Assembly (NCBI GenBank): GCA_977017575.1
Contig: CDRNVI010000002.1
Location: 1-64,000, forward strand
DNA from: Paramoeba atlantica
Taxonomy: Eukaryota; Discosea
Direction of reading: 5' to 3'
Length of the DNA stretch: 64,000 nt
Shown here: positions 38,249-45,914 of the stretch, piece by piece
How positions within the stretch are numbered: the first letter of the stretch is position 1
How the letters are laid out: every line of letters starts with the position of its first letter
Position numbers and translations under genes: made by a program
The notes under the pieces: model-generated
Databases searched by the model: none
Seen by the model: only the letters and a program-made list of their open reading frames with translations
Told to the model about the DNA's origin: nothing

Positions 38249-38320
38249 GCGTCTCTCTGTGTGACGGCCGATACCATCGGCGCATGACCCGCATACGACG
38301 GGTGTCACACAGAGAGTGGA
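38249..38320. repeat. Compact multi-stem inverted repeats inside the insertion
   Basis: An outer 13-bp stem, CTCTCTGTGTGAC with GTCACACAGAGAG, encloses two further hairpins, GCCGAT-ACC-ATCGGC and ACCCG...CGGGT. This gives a three-way-junction-like fold on either strand. It does not have the CTGATGA/GAA core of a hammerhead ribozyme. Confidence 0.65.
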
Positions 38321-38349
38321 GTGCGAGGTAGGAGACGAGACGCCCATCG

Positions 38350-38460
38350 GTCATGCTACAGCACGTATAGCCATGGTTCATGCTGCAACACGGTCAAGCC
38401 GTGGGTTCATGCTGTCAGATGGTCTATCGTGGATCATGATGCATCATGGGGAGGTCCGTT
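38350..38460. repeat. Four degenerate 27-29-bp tandem repeats
   Basis: Units start at TCATGCTACAGCACG, TCATGCTGCAACACGG, TCATGCTGTCAGATGG and TCATGATGCATCATGG, each followed by a CC/GG-containing half. A further CTACAGCATGTAGGG, partly inverted, follows near 38473. Confidence 0.65.
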
Positions 38461-38804
38461 ACCGCCGCACTCGCTACAGCATGTAGGGAGAGAGGGGTGC
38501 AAGTTCGCATCCCCTATACACTCATACAACGTGTCCTCCCGCTGTAGCACGCCCAGTGGTCCTCAAGGGAGGCCACCATGGCGCATAGCTCCCGGGAGAA
38601 GAAAGCACGAGAAGGAGAGAGCCGGGGAGGGAAGAAAGCTCACTCGAAGAGAGCGAGCCGGGGAGGGGTGAAGAGTGCGAAGTGCGTCCCCTACTTCCGC
38701 GACAAAGAGGGACAGTTTCAGCTAGCCGTCAGCCGGAAACGGGCATTTAAAAGTAAGAATACGCCCGTTTCCGGGAAAAGAAAGGAAGGGCTAGCAAAAT
38801 GTAC

Positions 38805-38843
38805 CAACAAGGTACAGAAACTGTATCTTTATAACATGTTCAG
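38805..38843 (-). other. Spliced-leader exon-like sequence followed by GT
   Basis: On the minus strand GATACAGTTTCTGTAC is identical to the same 16 bases of the T. cruzi SL. It is followed by CTTGTTG and then GT, the SL splice-donor position. The first ~14 bases of the 39-nt window belong to the LRR gene (LNML codons), so the SL copy is 5'-truncated to about 25-28 nt. After GT comes ACATTTTGC, with a weak Sm-site look, and then a hairpin. It may thus derive from SL RNA itself, or be an SL joined to a retroposed RNA body. Confidence 0.6.
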
Positions 38844-39446
38844 TGAATCGGGAAGAACACTTAAATCAAGTTTGCCTTCGAGCATATTATGATCCAGAAA
38901 CAGGTGTGATAAAGTCGAAGGCAAGGACTCAAAAAACACGACACCTGAAAATCTATTCCAGTCTAACAAAAGATCTAACATTGTGGGAGGTAAGGCGACC
39001 AAGTCGAGTTCCCCGTGACACTGATTATATCTTCCCCATAGACTCTGTAAAGTGCGCGGAAGTTCTCTTAGAGCAAGTTCTCCATCTAACCGATTGTCAT
39101 CTAGGTGTATGGTTTCAAGTTTTCCCGCTTCACGCCCCAGCTTTATAGATCCGGTAAGAAGATTGTTATTTACATCTACACTTCGTACTGTTTTAGGAAG
39201 ATGCGCAAAATCCATACTTCCTTGCAGATCGCGGCCGTCCCATTCTATTTCGTCGATTTCCCCGCTTTCGAGTACATTAATTCCATCCCACTTACAAGCA
39301 GGATTGTCTACTACCCAAGTTACATGAGGATTAGTTAGATTTGCCACGAGACGGGCCAAATGAAATTCCGGAGCAAGCACAGTCCTATGTATCTTAGAGG
39401 GTCGCTTCTGGTGTTCATACCCGTACACATGGACAACGCTCCGCAT
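38829..39446 (-). pseudogene. 5' part of the LRR gene split by the insertion
   Basis: From the ATG at 39446: family lead RPSKI, LAPEFHLARLVANLTNPHVT, cap PACKWDGINV, then about six repeats such as LPPTMLDLLLDWNRFSG and LPSTLSHLFLDHNMLEG. It ends LPDSLNML followed by TAA at the insertion point. The remaining repeats and tail are at 37788-38216 in the same frame. Unless the insert is removed from the RNA, this encodes a truncated protein of about 205 residues. Confidence 0.82.
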
Positions 39447-39596
39447 TAATACCATTCGAATAGTTTCATAAGTGCATATTTCATAAGTATGTACATACAG
39501 TTGTATTGTAGGTAGCACATGTTACAAATAGTAGGCCCCCATTTATAGCGCCGCGGTGTACGCCCGCACGTATTGGGGCATTTTAAAAACAAATAG

Positions 39597-39707
39597 TTTT
39601 TTAGGCTCTTCATTAAACGTGGTGGTTGTTTTCAACTTAGTCAAGTCACTCGTGCTGCGCGCTTCGCGTTGAAAACTACCTCCGCATTTAACGAAGAGAC
39701 TAAAAAA
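39597..39707. repeat. Palindromic MITE, complete copy
   Basis: Starts TTTTTTAGGCTCTTCATTAA and ends CGAAGAGACTAAAAAA, with a GTTTTCAAC...GTTGAAAAC inner pair and the asymmetric centre in opposite orientation to the copy at 3220-3329. It is 111 bp, has no coding capacity, and lies between the LRR gene and the LINE. Confidence 0.8.
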
Positions 39708-39769
39708 GGAAATTTGATCAGGAAAGCCGAAGAATATTTGAGCGAAAAATAGCCGATTTTTAGGTAAAA

Positions 39770-42710
39770 ATGGGGGTATTCTTGCGTATTTTTGCCCTCA
39801 GAACACTAAATCTTAAAGTACATGTAGTAGCAGTAATATACACGCTGTTGAATCCTTTTTTACTTCCTACCGCTACTCTTTCTCTCCCCTGGAGCAAGCC
39901 CATGACCCGACGTCGGCGTGGCCATCGGGGATCCAAGGATTCCATTACTGGGCTTAACGCCCCACTATCCTCGACCTCAGGGGGACCTGCTACCACCCCT
40001 CTCAGGCGAGGCTCCAGCCCCCATCCCTCCCTAGGGGTCGAGGGGCTGCGCCAGCTCTCCATCGAGGAGCTGAAGAAGGCGAGGTCGGACTTGGTCGTCC
40101 GAGTCAAGGAGCAGCACAAGACATGTGCATGTGACTTCTGTGGCCTCCCTTTCGTGCCAATCAGGCGGTACAACCGCCTGTGTGATGAGTGCGTCTCTCT
40201 GCGCTCTCGGCACAGGAACTACATACGAGCGCGTGCTTTGACGCAAGCCTCTGGGACCCCTCCATCCCGTTCCACGTCTTCCTCCCGATCCTCCCGCGCC
40301 AAGTCCCCGGCCTGCAGGATCACACGCTCTTCTTCCTCTAGGGGCCGATCCCGGAGCGTAAACCGTACAGGTACTACGGTTGCCCCACCCCTATCCTCAG
40401 GAAATCGGCTAACGTCTCCTTTGCTCATCTCCCTACCTCCGACAGCCACCGCGCGTCCTACGCCCGCGTCTCGATGCCAGGCACGGAGACCGCCCCTCAG
40501 TCCGCGTCGGACATTATGGATAGTGACGCCCCCACCCAGGCGGAGCACCCGCTTAACCTGCCTACTCTAGGACAACAGTTTAAGGCTATGGACGCCGTGC
40601 GTCTCAAGCTCCTCCCCGCCCCCCTCTGTTCGGGGCGCCCTCTTGCGGAAACCGGCAGATGCTCCGCCTCTTTACGTCTTTACTCTGCCCTTCACTCGGA
40701 ACAAGAGAGGGTTTCCCTAGAGGAAATGGAGGTCAGGGCCCGTCGCGAGCTCCTCCTAGAGGCCATCAGTGGCTTACACGCCGCTCAGAAGGCCATCGAA
40801 GACCGCCTTTTCCTTATTAATCCGGGTCACCTAGTCTGCATCGAATGTCGACTACCCCAACCCCACCATGTTGCCCTACAAGCCCACCTCATCAAGGTGC
40901 ACGGGCCCAAGCGCCTTAGGAAAGCGTCTTTGGTCCTGCTTAAGGAACATGCCCCGGAAGCTCTCCGGATCAAAACCGAACGATACGCCACCCTGATGGC
41001 TTCGTACGCGGAGTTTTGCGCGGAGGAAGCCCGCTTGCGCTTGGCCCAGGTCTCCACCGAGCCCCACGGGCCCCCATGGCTCCTGCCCCCCCAACACTCC
41101 CCCCCTTCCTCCTTCCCCACCTCCCCCCTCACCTTTCCCCCCATTTCTCCTGGCGGACGGGCCGGGCGTACAAAGGGCACCGGCGAGAGCATCTACAGGG
41201 GAGGCACCGAATAAACCATTCGAACCGGAAGGAAAGGATGTTTTTAAAATACTCCTAGACTTTGGCCCCGAGCGCTCGAGCTATATCATCATCCCTTGCC
41301 CGCCCGAACGCTCGTTCCAAGCGATCATAGGCATAGTGGGCAACACCCTAGGGGTCCCGGGAGAGAGCCTACTCTTGAAAGACATTTCAGGAGAAGTCAC
41401 CTCCATCACCGACTGGAACGGGCTGGACCGTGCGCAACGAATCGCGGTCAGTTTGTCCCTTCCCCTCCTTTCCCCAGGGCCTGGCGACAGGCCCACACTC
41501 AGGGTGTATGATGGGACCCGTCACGGCTTGGTTTCGACCCCAGGTCTGAACGCGGCTCATGACATCCCCGCGGGGCTCAATGAGAGCCTAGGAATACCTC
41601 GGATCATGACCGGGGCTTGAGAGCCCCGCCAATACGAGGAAGGGCTCCTGTGGTGTTTCCTCCCCACGGAGACCCTTGTGAGTGAAACGGGTTGGACTAC
41701 CCGAGTACTCCAATGTAACCTCCGCAGAGGCTGCATTGAGGCGAATCCAGGCCCTCGATCTAAGTCGAGGCGAGCCTTAGGGGATACCCATAGTGCCCAA
41801 ACCGCCGGGGCGGTAACCCCTGCCCCGGTTAGGGAAGGCACCATATTGGAAGGGATTGCGGCAGCGACCTCTCCCCATAGCCCCTCCCGCCAGGATGGCA
41901 AACCCCCCACCCCTCCCCCGCCTCCATACCCCCATCTCATAGGGGCGGACCCTCCCGACAAGGCCCCCCACTTCACGCCCCCTAATACCCAAGGCGCGGT
42001 AACCGAGTAGGGTGACATCACGCCCTCCCCGGACAGCCTGGCACAGCTCCTTGAAAGGGGCTCGCTGCGTACTCTTTACGCAGTCCAATGCCCCCCTTGG
42101 AAGGACTACGTCACGTCGGTGTGCAGCAACTTCTTGGGGAAGTCCATACGACGGAAAGCTCAAGATCGCCTGGGATCTCCTTCTCGGGGTCAAACGGTTC
42201 TTGTTTTTCCCCGAAGACAAGCTATCCCAAAGGCAGCTCGCCCAGGGAGCTTCGCAAAAGGGCTCACCTAGAGGGGTCGGAAACCTTAGCCCCGACCCCT
42301 CCCCTCACCAACAGCTTCCCCCGCTCCGTTATCAAGCGGGGGGTAGAGCTGATTCGGGCAGGGGCCTTCTCCAGGGCGGCCAAGATCTTGGAAGCCCCCC
42401 TCGACCCGCCGGCAAACCCTGTTACGGCGGGGGAACAGGCGAAACGCCTCCGCCCAGCGGGGGGTCCCTATAACACCCCTTTGTCTATGACAAAGACAGT
42501 CATGGACCCCTCCCGTCGGAGGCGGATGTTGCCCGGAAGGCAAGCCTGGCGCCGCTTAGAGCGCCAGGCCCGTCCGGATGGACCAAGGAACTCCTGGTCC
42601 CCATCCTGCAGGAGGGTGAACCGAGGGACGTCGTCACTTGGATCATTCAAGGGATCCTCACCAACTCCCTGCCTCCCACGATGAGGGATAGTGCCGTTTC
42701 GTCTAAAACT
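39770..42710 (+). mobile_element. GC-rich non-LTR retrotransposon 5' half (zinc-finger LINE, CRE/R2-like?)
   Basis: Frames overlap in phase-shifted order. 39770-40570 holds a Cys4 finger (CDFCGLPFVPIRRYNRLCDEC) in an Arg/Ser-rich protein. 40474-41214 holds a C2H2 finger (CIECRLPQPHHVALQAHLIKVH). A third frame follows at ~41215-41620. At 42088-42684 the sequence VIKRGVELIRAGAFSRAAKI resembles the segment that precedes the RT in R2/CRE-type LINEs. The RT itself is absent: the sequence breaks into MITE DNA at ~42.7 kb. At least two frameshifts separate the pieces. GC is far above the host genes. CRE-clade LINEs of kinetoplastids have such fingers and target SL genes; that link is inference. Confidence 0.65.
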
Positions 42711-42798
42711 GCTGCAAAATGGGCGACATATTAGTGCGTACTAATGAGGGGCTGCGGATGACGTAAAGCGCTGTTTCGCGTTGCTTCAAAACTGCGTA

Positions 42799-42977
42799 CT
42801 CTCCCCCCTTCCCTTAAGAGCACCCGGCCAGACCCCCCCGTTTAAGCGCACATAAAGTTGAAGGGAAGAGCCCGGCGCCGCGAAGCGGCGCCAATTCTTT
42901 TTACGTAGTGATTCAGACCCCCCCCGTTTAAGCGCACTTTTCGCGGAAAACGAGGTGCGCTTAAACGGGGGGGACAG
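42799..42977. repeat. pogo-type MITE with TA flanks
   Basis: Begins CTCTCCCCCC after TA (42797-42798) and ends GGGGGGGACAG before TA (42978-42979), like the ends of the 28.3-kb element. It shares the hairpin GCGCCGCGAAGCGGCGC (42875-42891), the reverse complement of the one at 28411-28427. The right half is itself a palindrome (CCCCCCCGTTTAAGCGCAC with GTGCGCTTAAACGGGGGGG). Confidence 0.7.
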
Positions 42978-43276
42978 TAAGTCAAAAAGGAAATAAGTAG
43001 CTATTTTTCATTTTAGATAACCAATGAATAAAAGAAGAGTAGGCATAGCTCTAGCTCTAGGAATAGCTCTAGCTCGGGAACGTCTAAACTGCTACTCCCA
43101 GAGTAAATTACCAAAAAATACAATAGAACAGAATCTAAGGATTTTTCGTTGTTCTTACCTATTCTTAGTTTCTATACTGTCTCCTTCCTACTAAACAACA
43201 ACAGCGGGTCGAAAGTTTCGACCCGAAATTCGCTATACATTACATATGCATCTTAGTAGGCGAAAGTATCCTGATT
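42978..43276. other. Intergenic, no gene seen
   Basis: AT-rich bases with a short AGCTCTAGCTC repeat near 43050-43075 (three or four degenerate units). No protein-like frame. Confidence 0.45.
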
Positions 43277-45631
43277 TTAAGAAAGCCAAGTGTGACCAAG
43301 AAGATGCAATGCAGATGTTCTAACGCTTGGATCATATTCCAAACAGCTCATTATGAAATCGGTACATTTTTCTGCCTCTGTCTTCGAGACAAATGCTTGC
43401 AACTCTTCAGTTAAATCACGAGAAAGCTTAACTTTGTGCGAGTATTTGAAGTCTCCGCATTTAAAAATCTTCGCAACAGGTGTTGTCTTGAGAGTAGTAA
43501 AAGAGGAAGGAAGCGGCCCAAGTAGTTCCATCATCATCGCAATGTGCTTAACATCGATACGAGTCTCACTATGAAGACCTTTCTTCGGGTCAAATAAATA
43601 CCGCCCTGTAATGAGTTCGTACACCAGACAGCCAAGAGACCACACATCCATTCGTGTAGTAATTGGTCCTTGTAGAATTATCTCAGGGGAACGATATTCT
43701 CTTGTCTGGAGTGTAATGCCCGGATTTTCCGCTCGCCCTGGGGTCCGCACGCAAAGACTACGCGTACAGAACTTTCCGGGCTCGAGCAGAAGCGACAAGC
43801 CAAAATCCGCAAGTATTGCGGTATAAAAATCATTTTTTCTTTGCCCCCGCTCAGAATTACCCTTTCTCATGCTTGTCCACTTATTAGAACAGACTAACAG
43901 TAGATTTTCTGGCTTCAGGTCTGTATGTACAACATTGATTCTCTCCAAGTGCATCAAAGCAGTTACTACGGATCGTATGACAGATTTTCGGTACCTTAAT
44001 TGAGAAGAAGAAAGCCGAATTTGCCTTCGCAGATGGTCTTCAATGACTGTTAGAAGGCTCGACTGGTAAACTGGCATAACCATGCAAGAAAATGTTTCTC
44101 GATTCCTCTGATAATCGAAGGTGTCTAAAACACGTATAATAGGACAAGACCCCATGTATTCTTTTTCCATACTGAAGTCTACCTCTTCAGATCGATTTAA
44201 CTTCTCGTGTATGTATTTTAGAAGATCCATTTCTATTTTGGCCAATTTCCGGACGGATACAGCGCACTTGCTTACTTTAATTGCAACGTGTACGTTATTC
44301 ACGTTTTCTTGGGCAAGATATACAGTTGAAAATCCCCCTTGCCCAAGCTTTTCCAGAACTTTATAGCGTTCATGTAACATGTCCCCCTTGCTAACGGCTA
44401 GGTGACCTTTGCCCTTCTTTTGCAAAGATATTCCAGCAGTTTGGTTCACAATACTTTGAAGAATAAATTTAGAAAGTTTACTACTCTTTTTATCGTCTTG
44501 CACGTGCTCAGCACCGTAACATGGAGGCAATAAATGGTTTGTTTCCTCGACCCACTTAGTTTCTACTCCGGTGAACTCTTTCTCTTCCGCTGCATATTCC
44601 GTGGCGTTATGGTAGGCCTCAGGAAATTCAGCATCAGAGAAGTCAAATTTTTGAGATTCTCTGGAAGAAATATGCACTGTTTGCTTTTCGAGATATGCGG
44701 CATCTGCCTTCGCATCTTCACAACACGCAGCATCATTTTTGACCGAATATGAAGGAGTTGAAGCAAATGTCTTCAAGAAACCATTCTCACCACTCACGCT
44801 TAAGACTGAAGAACCGCTTTTTAGCATTACAGCTATGTCAGCTGATGTGCTTTCGGAGCTACTCAACTCCGAGCAGCAGGATTTAGCTGAAATAATGGAG
44901 AAATTGCAACTCATTTTTGCTTCTTCCGGTTCTTTGCATGCAACGGAACTTTCGTTCACGTCCTCCGATTCGAATAATATCTTCTCTTCCGAATTTTCGA
45001 CTGGAATATTTTCTCGATCATAAAAGTCTGGAGATCGATGAACTTTGGAAAGAGAATTGTAAGCCTGAATTTCAGAGCACGTACCTTCATTCGAATCGCT
45101 GGACGAACGAGATCTTTTGACATTGAATTTCTGTGCGGGAGTCGAGCATGAGCTTTCACGCGAAGAGCTACCACAGTACGATGTGAATCCATGGGAATGC
45201 GTCGAATCGGGCAATTGTTTGTTCACGCGAGCAGGATCGTGGGTGAAAGCGTTTGGAGTAGATTTCCCGAATCCACGAAAGTGAGAATTCCACAAGCTTG
45301 GTCGGCGAGCTGCTCTTGATAATATTCGGGTGCTTGTTATTCCGCATATGAATGGCCTTGCTTCAGGGGATAAATTAGTGGAATTCTTTTGATCATTTTC
45401 TGTTGACGGTTTCTGATCGTCTAAGTCAGTTCTTACGGTTCCTACACTGTTGAACGCCGACGAGATCTCACTTGTACGTGAAACACACAATTTCTGGGTA
45501 AATTGACCCCATAATCGTTTTCTTTCCGTGCTATGCACCCCTAGTAAGGAAGAAAGACTTGGTAACTGAGTGGAACTAATCTGATTCCAGGTTCTCGGCT
45601 CATAGTGGGCATGTGGTTCTGTATGACGCAT
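43277..45631 (-). CDS. SRPK-like serine/threonine kinase with long N-terminal region
   Basis: 784 aa from the ATG at 45631 (MRHTEPHAHYEPRTW); the frame to 45673 starts at TTG. The first ~365 residues are Ser-rich and disordered. Kinase motifs: LGQGGFSTVYLA, VAIKVSK, VVHTDLKPENLLL, ADFGLS, TREYRSPEIILQG, DVWSLGCLVYELITG. The GGFSTVYL loop, HTDLKPEN and QTREYRSPE with an insert between catalytic loop and DFG are SRPK/SKY1 features, kinases of SR splicing factors. In SRPKs the insert is long; here it is ~20 residues (KWTSMRKGNSERGQRK). Good family call, exact orthology open. Confidence 0.85.
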   Translation of the reverse strand: MRHTEPHAHYEPRTWNQISSTQLPSLSSLLGVHSTERKRLWGQFTQKLCVSRTSEISSAFNSVGTVRTDLDDQKPSTENDQKNSTNLSPEARPFICGITSTRILSRAARRPSLWNSHFRGFGKSTPNAFTHDPARVNKQLPDSTHSHGFTSYCGSSSRESSCSTPAQKFNVKRSRSSSDSNEGTCSEIQAYNSLSKVHRSPDFYDRENIPVENSEEKILFESEDVNESSVACKEPEEAKMSCNFSIISAKSCCSELSSSESTSADIAVMLKSGSSVLSVSGENGFLKTFASTPSYSVKNDAACCEDAKADAAYLEKQTVHISSRESQKFDFSDAEFPEAYHNATEYAAEEKEFTGVETKWVEETNHLLPPCYGAEHVQDDKKSSKLSKFILQSIVNQTAGISLQKKGKGHLAVSKGDMLHERYKVLEKLGQGGFSTVYLAQENVNNVHVAIKVSKCAVSVRKLAKIEMDLLKYIHEKLNRSEEVDFSMEKEYMGSCPIIRVLDTFDYQRNRETFSCMVMPVYQSSLLTVIEDHLRRQIRLSSSQLRYRKSVIRSVVTALMHLERINVVHTDLKPENLLLVCSNKWTSMRKGNSERGQRKNDFYTAILADFGLSLLLEPGKFCTRSLCVRTPGRAENPGITLQTREYRSPEIILQGPITTRMDVWSLGCLVYELITGRYLFDPKKGLHSETRIDVKHIAMMMELLGPLPSSFTTLKTTPVAKIFKCGDFKYSHKVKLSRDLTEELQAFVSKTEAEKCTDFIMSCLEYDPSVRTSALHLLGHTWLS

Positions 45632-45914
45632 TTTATAGAATATGGGAAAAAAGAAACGAATCCTCAAATACAAGTGGGTAGATAGGCTATTACTCCATAA
45701 ACTTTCATTGTCAGAAACACAGAATGTAAAAACGTATGGAATGGAAACCGTTTTTCTTTTTCTATGTAAAAGTATTACTGAGGGGGTGTATTTTGTATAA
45801 AGTGCGTACTAATATTTGACCCCTCTTCCAAAAATGATTAAACAGCTAGAAAAAAATCAAATCTTTGGCACCACAGTAAATCCTGCTAACCTTTGCAGCC
45901 CTATTAGGTTCAGC

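Larger units (their letters stand above)
38217..38831 (-). mobile_element. 615-bp insertion inside the LRR gene, SL exon at its 5' edge
   Basis: The insert lies between the two LRR halves and is 615 bases (3 x 205) long. Read on the minus strand it opens with the SL-like sequence, and then has a nested hairpin (GCTAGCC ... CCGGAAACGGGC / GCCCGTTTCCGG ... GGCTAGC). A purine/pyrimidine-biased middle follows, then four degenerate 27-29-bp repeats (38350-38460, each with TCATGCTG), and finally a compact multi-stem fold (38249-38320). No RT or transposase is encoded. It may be a retrocopied trans-spliced RNA or a non-autonomous retroposon. A 104-codon plus-strand frame (38578-38892) is Lys/Arg/Ser-rich and unconvincing. 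Confidence 0.6.

Noticed and set aside
38249-38320. Hammerhead ribozyme
   Set aside because: A three-way-junction-like fold is present, but the conserved CTGATGA and GAA core strings are absent on both strands.
38217-38831. Cis-spliced intron in the LRR gene
   Set aside because: The junctions do not show GT at the 5' edge or AG at the 3' edge, and the content looks like inserted DNA with an SL relic.
38578-38892. 104-codon plus-strand frame in the insertion
   Set aside because: Low-complexity Lys/Arg/Ser sequence that runs out of the insertion into antisense LRR coding DNA; no family resemblance.
41214-41228. B-box-like string on the minus strand
   Set aside because: It falls within the LINE coding remnant and lacks tRNA stems.
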